DNA from: a bacterium ADurb.Bin236
GTDB taxonomy: Bacteria > UBP15 > UBA6099
NCBI GenBank assembly: GCA_002069885.1
Contig: MWCD01000007.1
Location: 1 to 64,000 of the forward strand
Reading direction: 5' to 3'
Length of the DNA: 64,000 nt
Under the pieces are notes generated by a model. The model saw nothing but the letters and a program-made list of their open reading frames with translations. It was not told the origin of the DNA and ran no database searches. Position 1 is the stretch's first letter. Each line of letters starts with the position of its first letter. The translations under genes were made by a program, and so were the position numbers. Of this stretch, positions 1 to 8,420 are shown piece after piece.

Positions 1-150
1 CAGGTTTGCATTTAAGCGAATGCCACTTGTCCGCAATGAACGAATAATGACTATGAGGGCGCTTCCGGTTTGACTGCCCGATATCGATATGGTAACATGA
101 GCAAATAATTTTGCTGGGCAAAACCCGGCGCGCGAACATGGAGAGGCGCA

Positions 151-1080
151 ATGACGCTTGAAGAAATCGAACGGCAGGAGACGGCTCTTGATGAAACGCT
201 CGAAGTCGAGGAAGAAGAATACGCGCTTCCCGCGATGAAAATCGGGCTTGACGAGTGGTGTTTTCACAACTCGATGCTGTTAGGCAAGATGACTCTGATG
301 GATGTGGTCGCCAAAGCCGCCGAATTGAAGCTAGACGGCGTGGGTTTCGACTATTTCATGATGAAGCGGGAAATGCGAAAGAATCCCGAGGAGATGAGAG
401 ACAGGCTGAGGGAATCCGGTCTCGAGCTGGTTTTCGGATTCGGATTGCCGTTCTCGCTGCCTGAAGTGATATTTCAGGCGATGGAAAAGATGAAAAACGA
501 GATGTTCGACCTCGCGCACGAGTTCGGAGCGGACATCGTAAGAGTTTACGGCGGGCTTATCATCCCTAACATGTTTCACAAGCCGTTTCATCTGGTGACG
601 GACCGAGAAGCGGAAATAAAAGAGGTGTCGCGAAGGTTGAAGTTGTTCACGAGGGACGCGTCGCTTGAAGGGCTGACCGTCGCTTTGGAGAATCATTCGG
701 ATTACACGATGAGGGAAATGCTGCAGATAGTTCACTCAGTGGACAGCGAAAGGTTCAGGGTGACGCTGGACACAGGGAACGCGCTATTTCTCGGCGAGGA
801 CCCCGTGCTGACTGCAGAGAGGCTGGCTCCATACGCGGCATACACGCACATAAAGGACTTGAAGCGCTCAGGGCCGATGGTTCTGGGATCGCCCCTCGGA
901 CAGGGCGAAATAGACATCCCGAAGATAGTGGAGATACTCAGGGACAGAATGTATGACGGCCTGTTCTCTATAGAGTGCAACCTGCCGCCTTGGCAGGTTG
1001 AGCGGGAGGAATCGGCTGTCAATGAGAGCGTAGAGTTCCTTAGAGGGCTGGAAAGCGAAGCGCGGGAGCGCGAAGACTGA
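151..1080 (+). CDS. Sugar phosphate isomerase/epimerase-family TIM-barrel protein
   Basis: The protein has 309 residues. After an acidic N-terminal extension of about 28 residues it reads like a xylose-isomerase-like/AP-endonuclease-2-type TIM barrel: MKIGLDEWCFH opens strand 1, TVALENHSDY and RVTLDTGNALF are the usual metal-binding strands (Glu, His, Asp), and THIKDLKR and LFSIECNLPPW close the barrel. These proteins isomerise or epimerise sugars or related polyols using a divalent metal; the substrate cannot be read here. The start follows a GAGAGG Shine-Dalgarno; an internal ATG at 235 would remove the acidic tail. The next gene begins close behind, so the two are probably cotranscribed. 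The family call is solid, the reaction unknown. Confidence 0.8.
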   Translation: MTLEEIERQETALDETLEVEEEEYALPAMKIGLDEWCFHNSMLLGKMTLMDVVAKAAELKLDGVGFDYFMMKREMRKNPEEMRDRLRESGLELVFGFGLPFSLPEVIFQAMEKMKNEMFDLAHEFGADIVRVYGGLIIPNMFHKPFHLVTDREAEIKEVSRRLKLFTRDASLEGLTVALENHSDYTMREMLQIVHSVDSERFRVTLDTGNALFLGEDPVLTAERLAPYAAYTHIKDLKRSGPMVLGSPLGQGEIDIPKIVEILRDRMYDGLFSIECNLPPWQVEREESAVNESVEFLRGLESEARERED

Positions 1081-1139
1081 AAATGACGCTTGATGCGGCG
1101 CTGCGGCGTCGGGTTAAAAATCAACAGGGCGGTTGCATA

Positions 1140-2309
1140 ATGGCTGATGATAAGAGTAAAAGCGGGAATACCAAGAATAAATCGAAGAACAAGGAATGCA
1201 AGAACTATCAAGGGCGAATGATAGAGCCGTTGGATGTTATGGGGAACGGAAATGTGAAGGCGTTCATCGATGAAGTGTTCGGCGCGTCCGGATACAACGC
1301 CAGAAGGCTTGGAGAGGCGTGCGACATTTATACGCGAATGGCGGAGAGCGGGGCGACGATAGCGCTGACGTTGGCGGGAGCTATGACTCCCATAGGGATG
1401 AGCGGCCCGATAATAGAACTAATGAAGCGAGGCCTTGTGGATGTGATAATTTCCACCGGCGCGAATCTCTATCATGATTTTCACAGGGCGTATAATTTTC
1501 CGGTCATTCAGGGATCGCCTCATGTGGACGACGCTCTACTGAACAAGCGCGGTATCGCAAGGATATATGACACTTACATAATGGACGACGACACGTTGCT
1601 GCCCACCGACGCGATGGTTTTGGACGCGTCGTTCGAGCACAAATTCAAAGGCCCTGTTTCGTCCGCTTCTCTGCACAAACTGTTGGGAGAAAAAGTTCTG
1701 AAAGACGCGCCGTTCCCGGAAAAATCGCTGGTTGCCCAAGCGGTCAGATACGGCGTGCCCATCTACACTTCATCCCCCGGAGATTCCTCCATCGCTATGA
1801 ACATGATACTGCCGTATTTCATGGGGAAAAGGATTGTAGTGGACCCCGTGATGGACATTGTGGAGACGACGGCGATAGTGAGGCAGGGAAAGAAGAACGG
1901 AGTAGTTATAGTGGGCGGAGGGTCGCCGAAGAATTTCTATCTCCAGACACAGCCCACTTTGTGGCAGATACTCAAAGACGACATAGGCGGACACGACTAT
2001 TTCATCCAGCTTACGACAGACACGCCGCAGTGGGGCGGCCTATCGGGAGCCACGCCTCAGGAGGCGAAATCTTGGGGCAAGGTGAAGGGGCACACCGTCA
2101 ACCAGACGGTGGTTTACTCATGCGCCTCTATTACGTTCCCCCTGTTGAGCAGATACGTGATGGAAAGCGTCGGGGAGAAGCCGCTTAAAAGGCTGTTGGA
2201 CAAGAGGGATTCGCTTGCCGCAGAGTTGAAGCGGAACGCTCTGGCTAATCCGGAGTTGAAAAAGCTGCGCGGCAAGAAAGCCCCCAAAAACTCAAAACAA
2301 AAGAAATAG
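1140..2309 (+). CDS. Deoxyhypusine synthase-like protein
   Basis: A protein of 389 residues from the ATG at 1140; the frame is open back to 1083, but the upstream stretch looks non-coding. The first 25 residues are Lys/Asn-rich. The body matches the deoxyhypusine synthase family: an NAD-binding STGANLYHDFHRA segment, GGGSPKNFYLQTQP, and the LSGATPQEAKSWGK block whose lysine (residue 314) corresponds to the lysine that forms the enzyme-butylimine intermediate in eukaryotic DHS. Known bacterial relatives transfer the aminobutyl group of spermidine to putrescine (homospermidine synthesis) or have unknown acceptors, because bacteria lack eIF5A. The neighbour is a TIM-barrel sugar isomerase-like gene 60 bp upstream. 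The fold call is strong; the acceptor is unknown. Confidence 0.85.
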   Translation: MADDKSKSGNTKNKSKNKECKNYQGRMIEPLDVMGNGNVKAFIDEVFGASGYNARRLGEACDIYTRMAESGATIALTLAGAMTPIGMSGPIIELMKRGLVDVIISTGANLYHDFHRAYNFPVIQGSPHVDDALLNKRGIARIYDTYIMDDDTLLPTDAMVLDASFEHKFKGPVSSASLHKLLGEKVLKDAPFPEKSLVAQAVRYGVPIYTSSPGDSSIAMNMILPYFMGKRIVVDPVMDIVETTAIVRQGKKNGVVIVGGGSPKNFYLQTQPTLWQILKDDIGGHDYFIQLTTDTPQWGGLSGATPQEAKSWGKVKGHTVNQTVVYSCASITFPLLSRYVMESVGEKPLKRLLDKRDSLAAELKRNALANPELKKLRGKKAPKNSKQKK

Positions 2310-2431
2310 TTCGCGTTTCTCGAATGAGAAATCCGTAATAGCCAAATTTCTTCGCGGTTGAATTTGAACGCGGGTTGAAATGTGTCGACGCTTGTATGTC
2401 GAGCGAGTTTGATTATATCGCGGTCTTCTGG

Positions 2432-3415
2432 TTATTTTCCCAGAACATATTTTTTATATGAATCTTCCCAGCCTCCGGAGACAGCATCTCTGTGCAGGTC
2501 GATCCATGGTTTAAGATCATCGTGCGAGACGTTCGTCCACATTCCTTTTGATATTTTAAAGTAATGACGAAGGCTCTTGAAGGAGCCGTAGTTGTGCATG
2601 TTGGTCAGAACCAGCCGCAGAGATTCCACCAATCGTTCATCCATGTCTTTTCTATAGACGATGATGACGTTCGGCAACGGTTTAGAGCAGGCGAGCGGGA
2701 CGATGCCGTCGGCCAGAGGTTTGTGGCCGGAGACGATGTGTTTCAGATACTCCGGTTCTAGAACGATGGCGTCAGTGGTTTTGAACATAAGAGCGCGGGC
2801 GGAGGACTCCCTGTTCAGAACTTTGAAGCCGGAGAAAAAGACAGTCGGATCGATTTTATATTTGGATAGTTCGGGGTCGTCCGCGAAAATGCCGTTGAGG
2901 ACGGCCCAAGCGGATTCATCCGGCAGATGGACGCGGCCAGCCATGATATCCTGCATGTTCTTGTGTCCGGCGTCTTTCCTGACGTAAATGCAGGAAGGCG
3001 ACCTGATCGATGAGCCGGTTTTATAAATCGCCAGAGGACGGATGGAGGATTTCGGATTGAAATACCGCGCTCGCGCGTAGTAGTAAGGCGGCATCCATGC
3101 CACGTCCGTGTGCTCGGTTTCAAGCCGCGCTATAACCTTGTCCCAAGAGTCAGCGTCCGTGACGAACTTGATTTCCATCTCTGCTTCAGATTTTAGCGCG
3201 GCTTGAAATTCTCTGAGATGTTTATTAATCAGGGAAGAGCCTTCGCCTAGAAGAGAAGTGGGCAGGGGAAAGTCGAAAGAAATCTTATCAGTGTCCGCAG
3301 CGGCAGAAGACGCTGTAAAAAACAAAACCGCCGCTGCCGCGGCCAGCGCACGCCTTATAGTTCCTGCTCTTATGGATGCCGCGCAGATTCCGAACATTCC
3401 GTCTCCGCCGCGCAA
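2432..3415 (-). CDS. PhnD-like periplasmic substrate-binding protein
   Basis: 327 residues with an N-terminal signal peptide (basic start, hydrophobic AAAAAVLFFTASSAAA). The mature part resembles the PhnD/SsuA/transferrin-like binding-protein fold: DVAWMPPYYYARA, PSCIYVRKDAGHKNMQDIMAGRV, and a C-terminal WEDSYKKYVLGK. Members bind phosphonates, phosphite or other small anions for ABC importers. No permease or ATPase lies nearby. It is divergent from an orphan sensor histidine kinase across 150 bp, so a role as a periplasmic ligand sensor is possible (inference). An alternative start is the internal Met seven residues in (MFGICAA). Three distant paralogues lie at 37.6-40.5 kb. Confidence 0.75.
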   Translation of the reverse strand: MRGGDGMFGICAASIRAGTIRRALAAAAAVLFFTASSAAADTDKISFDFPLPTSLLGEGSSLINKHLREFQAALKSEAEMEIKFVTDADSWDKVIARLETEHTDVAWMPPYYYARARYFNPKSSIRPLAIYKTGSSIRSPSCIYVRKDAGHKNMQDIMAGRVHLPDESAWAVLNGIFADDPELSKYKIDPTVFFSGFKVLNRESSARALMFKTTDAIVLEPEYLKHIVSGHKPLADGIVPLACSKPLPNVIIVYRKDMDERLVESLRLVLTNMHNYGSFKSLRHYFKISKGMWTNVSHDDLKPWIDLHRDAVSGGWEDSYKKYVLGK

Positions 3416-3445
3416 GAGATGATTTGCGTTCTCGTATTCTCATAT

Positions 3446-3474
3446 ATTTTACAATTAGGGGGGCGCCGTGTAAA
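3446..3474 (-). promoter_or_regulatory. Predicted sigma70 promoter of the PhnD-like gene
   Basis: On the minus strand TTTACA, a 17-nt spacer, then TAAAAT, about 30 bp upstream of the PhnD-like start. No equally good promoter was seen for the divergent histidine kinase. Confidence 0.5.
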
Positions 3475-3565
3475 CTAATATTACGCTTAAAAACGTCCGC
3501 GTGGTTGACATGCGGCAATGAGCGCCGGGACGTTTCCGGCGTGGAAATGAGACGGCGGTTCGCGC

Positions 3566-5422
3566 GTGAACGATACGAGAGTAAAAAGAGTCAGGCTCGC
3601 CACGGCGACGCGGTTGTTCGCTCTATTCGGAGTGGTTGTGTTTTTAGCCGCTGCGATTGTGTATAAGGGCGTAGACATGAGGACGAGGAGGATGTGGCTG
3701 GAACAGAGAGAGGGAAGCGCCAGAATCCTTGCGGCGTCCATCTCGCATGGGATGACGAACGTGATGGTGTCCGCCGGGCAGGAAGAGAGGGCGGCGCTTG
3801 TGGCAGAGGGTTTGTTGCGGGGAGCGGTCGAGTCGGGGGCGGCTCTTTCAGGTTGCGATATCAGGAACGCGGACGGCGCGATGGTTTACACGTTCAGGAA
3901 GAGTCCCGGCGACGATGAAAAGAATTTGAGAAGCGTTGTGGCGAAAATTGAATCGGAAGGGGTCGGGACAGGGGAGGTCGAGGTGTATTTCGATCCCCGG
4001 CCCGCGCTGGAAAGCGAGAATACCGAGCAGTTGCTCGTTCTCGGATATGCGGTAGCGGCGCTCGCCGCGCATCATCTTGCCGAGGAGGATTTTTTCCAGA
4101 TCGAACTGATGGTCAGGAAGATGATTGAAGAGGCTCCTGACGCGCTGTACGCAATCGTGACAGGCCCTGCCGGCGAGGTCTATTACGAATACAGGACGGA
4201 TGAATTTAAGGAATACATCACTGATGAGCTGGCTGCGGGCGCGGCGGAAGTCAGCCTATTGAGGCCGTTCATCGTTCAGGAGATAGGAGAGAATAAGGAA
4301 CGAGGCAGGATGGTGGAAGTCTCGGCGCTGGCCAGAGATGGGAACACGGCGCTGGGCGCGGTCCGCATAGGGTATTCGATGAAATCGATAACGAAATCGG
4401 CAGAGCGCACGCGGGAGCTGTTCGGGCTGATTATTCTGGGGTTCACAATCGCGGCGGCGGCGGCGGGGGTTCTGACGGCGCGGAACATGACAAGACCGCT
4501 CGCTCTGATAGCGCAGACTGCTTCGAGCGTGTGGGAGATGAAAGCTTCGGGCGAGTATTCGAGCATCGAAGAGGCCAGCGAGGACATGAGCAAGCTTCGC
4601 TCTTCTTTCGAAAATCTGCGGAACAAGTTCGCGCGTCGCGGAGACGAAATAGGGGATTTGTCGGAATCCTTTCTGAACATGACGACTAGACTGGAAACGC
4701 GGCTCAACGAAATAAAATCGCTTTATCAGAGGATGGCTGTGGCGGACAGGTTCCAAGCGATGGGACAGTTGTCAGCAGGCATCGCTCACGAGATAAACAA
4801 TCCTCTCGCTATTATTTCAACGTATGTGCAGTTGATTTTGCGGCGCGAGGGGCTGGACCCGGAGTTGAGGGCCGAAGCCGAAATTATTCTCGAGGAGTTG
4901 GACAGGATTGCGGAGAAAGTTAACGACCTGATGTCGTTCGCAAAAGAAAGAGACTATGTTTTCGAGCAAGTAGACGCGGGCGAGATTGTGTCGAAAACCG
5001 CCGCGCTGCTCAGGCATCAGTTCAAGAACGCGGGAATATCGTTCGAACCGGACTACTGGGAGGGCGGACCGTTGATTGTCAGCGCGGACGAGAATAAGCT
5101 TCGTCAGGTATTCCTGAATGTCATGCTGAACGCCTCTCACGCTATGCTGGATTCTGAACGGAAGGTATTGAAAGCGTCGACCCGGCTTGCTCAGAACGAA
5201 AACAATGTTGAAATCGTAATCGAAGACACCGGCTGCGGCATAAATCAGGAAGATCTATCAAAAATCTTCAACCCGTTTTTCACAACCAAACAGTCCGGCG
5301 TCGGAACAGGGATGGGGCTTGCGATAAGCTACAATATCGTGGCCGCGCACGGTGGAAAGATAACCGCTGAGTCCGAACCGGGGTCGGGATCGCGGATAAG
5401 CATATTCCTTCCCAGAACTTAA
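3566..5422 (+). CDS. Membrane sensor histidine kinase (orphan)
   Basis: 618 residues from a GTG start that lacks a strong Shine-Dalgarno. Order: TM1 (about 12-30), a roughly 250-residue extracytoplasmic sensor region, TM2 (about 286-306, LFGLIILGFTIAAAAAG), a HAMP-like linker, a coiled-coil region, then a HisKA domain with the phospho-acceptor His408 in SAGIAHEINNPLA. The HATPase domain follows, with N box VFLNVMLNASHAM, G1 DTGCGI, F box NPFFTTK and G2 GTGMGLAIS. This is the NtrB-like subtype by its H box. No response regulator is adjacent. The divergent PhnD-like protein is a plausible ligand-sensing partner, but only by position. Confidence 0.9.
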   Translation: MNDTRVKRVRLATATRLFALFGVVVFLAAAIVYKGVDMRTRRMWLEQREGSARILAASISHGMTNVMVSAGQEERAALVAEGLLRGAVESGAALSGCDIRNADGAMVYTFRKSPGDDEKNLRSVVAKIESEGVGTGEVEVYFDPRPALESENTEQLLVLGYAVAALAAHHLAEEDFFQIELMVRKMIEEAPDALYAIVTGPAGEVYYEYRTDEFKEYITDELAAGAAEVSLLRPFIVQEIGENKERGRMVEVSALARDGNTALGAVRIGYSMKSITKSAERTRELFGLIILGFTIAAAAAGVLTARNMTRPLALIAQTASSVWEMKASGEYSSIEEASEDMSKLRSSFENLRNKFARRGDEIGDLSESFLNMTTRLETRLNEIKSLYQRMAVADRFQAMGQLSAGIAHEINNPLAIISTYVQLILRREGLDPELRAEAEIILEELDRIAEKVNDLMSFAKERDYVFEQVDAGEIVSKTAALLRHQFKNAGISFEPDYWEGGPLIVSADENKLRQVFLNVMLNASHAMLDSERKVLKASTRLAQNENNVEIVIEDTGCGINQEDLSKIFNPFFTTKQSGVGTGMGLAISYNIVAAHGGKITAESEPGSGSRISIFLPRT

Positions 5423-5450
5423 ACGCCCGACAATAAACAATCGTCGACCG

Positions 5451-7124
5451 TCATTTCAATCCGATTATGGCTTCAGCTATGTTGTGGGAGTGGGATCGGA
5501 TTTTCTGAAAAGCTGTGAGAATGTCATTGTACAAAAGTCCGGGGACGACGTCGCATTCGCCTTTGTTAAGTCTTTCGACATGGTCGTCCTTCAATCTTTT
5601 TATTGTTTTCTGAAGGGATTTGCTTCTTGAGTCGGCCTCGTGTCGGTTGCGCGCTTTTTCTTCTATGAAACAAAGCATGCACATCTCAAGGTATTCGAGC
5701 AGTTCTCTATGCGAATCCAGCAGTCCTTGAGAGGCGCTTTCAGTGAAAACCACATTCTGCTGTTCTTTGCGGACGCAGTATTTTGCCAACTGTTCGCAGT
5801 AGTCGCCGATAGATTCCAATTCGTCGGTAACTCTGAGGTATCTGCGAGCTTCTTCCGCGTGATCGGGGCCGGGGCTGCTCTGAAGAAGTTGCGCGAGGAA
5901 CTTCGAGATTTCAGCCTGAAGAGAGTCGGTGATATTTTCGTATTTGAACAGTCGCTCTACCTTGTCGTGGTCTAGCGCGGGAGTGACGAGCATCTCCGAG
6001 TTCCATTTGAACATGTCGATGACCATGCCGGACATCTTGATGATTTCTTTTTTCGACTGGCCGAGAGCGATCGCCGGCGCGGATATGAAGCTGTAGTCGA
6101 TGTATTCGAGTTTGTGATCGGATTTATCTTTGTCGCCGGGGATAAGCCATGTCACCAACTTGATGAGAAGCCCTGCTGCGAAGAGAAAAACTAGAGAGTT
6201 GAAAATATTGAATACGGAATGTCCGGCTGCGATGTGCGCGGCGATATACGGGCGCGTGCCGTCCGCAGCCACATGGTTCATTCCTCCCGGAACAATATAG
6301 TCGATTAGTCTAATATAAAACGGAAAAATAAAGACCATGTATGTGACGCCGATGACGTTGAAGAGCGTATGAATGCGAGCGGCTCTTTTTGCTGAAATGT
6401 TGGCGCCTATGGAAGCGAGTTCCATGGTGATGGTGGTTCCGATGTTTTCGCCGAGCACGAGAGCGGCGGCGGCCTCGTAGGTCAGCAGCCCCTGATTCGC
6501 CAAGGCGATGGTTATGCCGACCGTCGCCGAACTGGACTGAACGATCATTGTAAGCAGCAGACCGGCGAGGACGCTTTTTAGAATTTGAGAAAAGCTTCCG
6601 GCTCCGAACTGCGCGAAGAACGATATGAACTGCTCATTCTCTCTCAACGGCATGAACGCCGTCTCCATGAGTTTAAGCCCCATGAAAAGAAGTCCGAAAC
6701 CGAGCAGCGCTTCGCCCCATGTCTTCACGCGTTTATTCTTTGAGAAAAGTGCCAGAATCGCGCCTATGCCGACTATGGGCATCGCGTAGCGCGTTATTTT
6801 TATCACTATTATCCATGAAGTGATGGTCGTTCCGATGTTCGCGCCGAGTATGATGCCCACAGCGCTGGACAGTTCCATCAGCCCGGCGTTGATGAATCCC
6901 ACAATCATCACCGTCGTGGCAGAGCTTGACTGTATCAGCGCTGTGACTGAAAGTCCGACCAGCAGTCCGACGAACCGGTTGTTTGTCAGCTTGTCGAATG
7001 TCCGCTTTATTCGATTCCCGGCGAGCTGCTGCATCCCCGACGACATGGTTTTGATGCCGAAAAGAAAAATGCCAAGTCCGCCTAGCAGGTTGAAGACTAT
7101 GTGGGACCAATCTATCTGGTTCAT
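5451..7124 (-). CDS. Na+/phosphate symporter with C-terminal PhoU-like domain
   Basis: 557 residues. The two inverted Na/Pi cotransporter repeats each carry the signature QSSSAT (LIQSSSATTVMIVG and IVQSSSATVGITIAL), within about eight to nine membrane segments up to residue 330. The C-terminal 200 residues are a helical PhoU-like domain (ITDSLQAEISKFLAQLLQ, ESIGDYCEQLAKY). This is the NptA/YjbB architecture: inner-membrane sodium-driven phosphate transport, with the PhoU part probably regulatory. It converges with the histidine kinase upstream (28 bp apart) and is divergent from the FAH-family gene. Confidence 0.9.
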   Translation of the reverse strand: MNQIDWSHIVFNLLGGLGIFLFGIKTMSSGMQQLAGNRIKRTFDKLTNNRFVGLLVGLSVTALIQSSSATTVMIVGFINAGLMELSSAVGIILGANIGTTITSWIIVIKITRYAMPIVGIGAILALFSKNKRVKTWGEALLGFGLLFMGLKLMETAFMPLRENEQFISFFAQFGAGSFSQILKSVLAGLLLTMIVQSSSATVGITIALANQGLLTYEAAAALVLGENIGTTITMELASIGANISAKRAARIHTLFNVIGVTYMVFIFPFYIRLIDYIVPGGMNHVAADGTRPYIAAHIAAGHSVFNIFNSLVFLFAAGLLIKLVTWLIPGDKDKSDHKLEYIDYSFISAPAIALGQSKKEIIKMSGMVIDMFKWNSEMLVTPALDHDKVERLFKYENITDSLQAEISKFLAQLLQSSPGPDHAEEARRYLRVTDELESIGDYCEQLAKYCVRKEQQNVVFTESASQGLLDSHRELLEYLEMCMLCFIEEKARNRHEADSRSKSLQKTIKRLKDDHVERLNKGECDVVPGLLYNDILTAFQKIRSHSHNIAEAIIGLK

Positions 7125-7230
7125 ACTGGCTTCCGGATGAATCTCATCCTAAAAGATTTGTCGCCACTATTTTTATCATGAGAAGGATGGATAATCAATA
7201 CGCAGCCGAAATACGGATGCGGCGCGGGTG

Positions 7231-7259
7231 TTGTGCGGCGCAGGGATGTGTGGTATATA
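7231..7259 (+). promoter_or_regulatory. Predicted promoter of the FAH-family gene
   Basis: TTGTGC, 17-nt spacer, TATATA. Transcription would begin near 7266, downstream of the ATG codons at 7178, 7190 and 7262, which supports the TTG at 7289 as the true start. Confidence 0.45.
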
Positions 7260-7288
7260 AGATGTGCGCTGCGCGCGGGAGGGGCAAC

Positions 7289-7918
7289 TTGATTAGAGAA
7301 TACAAAGACAAGCCGGGGAAAGTTGTGGCGGTTGGATTGAACTACAGAGACCACGCCACGGAGTTTAACATGCCGTTGCCGCAGGAGCCGATTTTGTTTA
7401 TAAAGCCGTCCACGGCTGTCATCCACGACGGCGGCTTAATCGTCTATCCGAAGGGAGCGACTCGGGTGGACTACGAGGCCGAGTTGGGCGTTGTGATAGG
7501 ACGAGACTGCAGGAGAGTCCGCGCCGAAGACGCTATGGACTTCATTGAGGGTTTTACCTGCGTCAACGACGTGACGGAGAGGCATATGCAAGGAAGGGAC
7601 GGGCAATGGACGCGGGCGAAAAGTTTCGACACTTTTTGCCCCATCGGCCCAGTGGTCACGGACGAGATAAATCCCGGAGCGGTTGGCGTGAGATGCTATC
7701 TGAACGGGGAGCAAAAACAGAAATCGCATACGGGCAACCTGATATTCACAGTGGAAAAAATAATCGAGTTCGTCAGCGGCGTGATGACGCTTGAGAAGGG
7801 CGACGTCATCGCGACTGGCACTCCGTCAGGCGTCGGCCCGATGTCGCCGGGAGACAAGGCGGCAGTCGAGATAGACGGCATTGGGCGGCTCGTCAATAGA
7901 GTCGTCGCAGAACAATAA
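7289..7918 (+). CDS. Fumarylacetoacetate hydrolase-family protein
   Basis: 209 residues if translation starts at the TTG at 7289, which follows GGGAGGGG by five bases. The frame is open from 7178, but that part lies upstream of a predicted promoter and is not conserved-looking. The fold is the FAH C-terminal catalytic domain: VVAVGLNYRDHATEF at the start, DYEAELGVVIGRDCR and EGFTCVNDVTER supplying acidic metal ligands, and TGTPSGVGPMSPGD near the end. Length fits YcgM-type acylpyruvase/oxaloacetate decarboxylase or 2-hydroxyhepta-2,4-diene-1,7-dioate isomerase relatives. Substrate not determinable. Confidence 0.85.
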   Translation: MIREYKDKPGKVVAVGLNYRDHATEFNMPLPQEPILFIKPSTAVIHDGGLIVYPKGATRVDYEAELGVVIGRDCRRVRAEDAMDFIEGFTCVNDVTERHMQGRDGQWTRAKSFDTFCPIGPVVTDEINPGAVGVRCYLNGEQKQKSHTGNLIFTVEKIIEFVSGVMTLEKGDVIATGTPSGVGPMSPGDKAAVEIDGIGRLVNRVVAEQ

Positions 7919-7935
7919 AACCCGCTATTCGGTAA

Positions 7936-8394
7936 TCACTTGACCGGCTCGAACCTGTCTATCTGCAACATCGTGTTGACGGCTTTGTCGGCGAACACCG
8001 CTTTGACTTTCATTCCTATTTTCACCGAGTCGGGGTCTACGCCGTCGAGGATGTGCGCGATGGGAGTGTCCGCGCCGCCGAGCTTTATCATGGCAAGAAC
8101 ATAAGGCGCTTTTCGCGGATGATGCTTGTCGTCGGTTCTCACAACGGTGAAGTTGGTCACTTCGCCTTCGTTGGAAAGCTCGACCCATTTTTCGGAGATA
8201 TCCTCGAAGCAGCGTTCGCAAGTCTTGCGCGGGGGGATGAACACTTTGCCGCACTTTTCGCACTTCACGCCGAGGATTTTCTTTTTGTCGCGAAGCGAGA
8301 CAAGGAACTTGCTGCCGATGCGACCTGCAAAATACTGGTAGGGCAGGGCGAGCTTGCCCTCTTTTATGTAGCAATGCTTGTTTTCTTCAGTCAT
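7936..8394 (-). CDS. DUF35 zinc-ribbon/OB-fold protein (acyl-CoA associated)
   Basis: 152 residues. A rubredoxin-like zinc ribbon (CEKCGKVFIPPRKTCERC) around residue 45 is followed by an OB-fold (VELSNEGEVTNFTVV through to KVKAVFAD). This is the ChsH2/DUF35 family, which binds acyl-CoA and works as the partner of thiolase-fold enzymes (for example Ltp2-ChsH2, or archaeal acetoacetyl-CoA thiolase/HMG-CoA synthase). It is the last gene of a four-gene minus-strand operon and has an AAAGGAG Shine-Dalgarno 26 bp after the SCP2-DUF35 gene. It is probably paired with one of the two thiolase-fold proteins upstream. Confidence 0.9.
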   Translation of the reverse strand: MTEENKHCYIKEGKLALPYQYFAGRIGSKFLVSLRDKKKILGVKCEKCGKVFIPPRKTCERCFEDISEKWVELSNEGEVTNFTVVRTDDKHHPRKAPYVLAMIKLGGADTPIAHILDGVDPDSVKIGMKVKAVFADKAVNTMLQIDRFEPVK

Positions 8395-8420
8395 GGCCGT
8401 TGCTCCTTTCGGAATGCTCG

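Noticed and set aside
7178-7288. N-terminal extension of the FAH-family protein
   Set aside because: It lies upstream of or across a predicted promoter, and the TTG at 7289 has a strong ribosome site and gives the usual family length.
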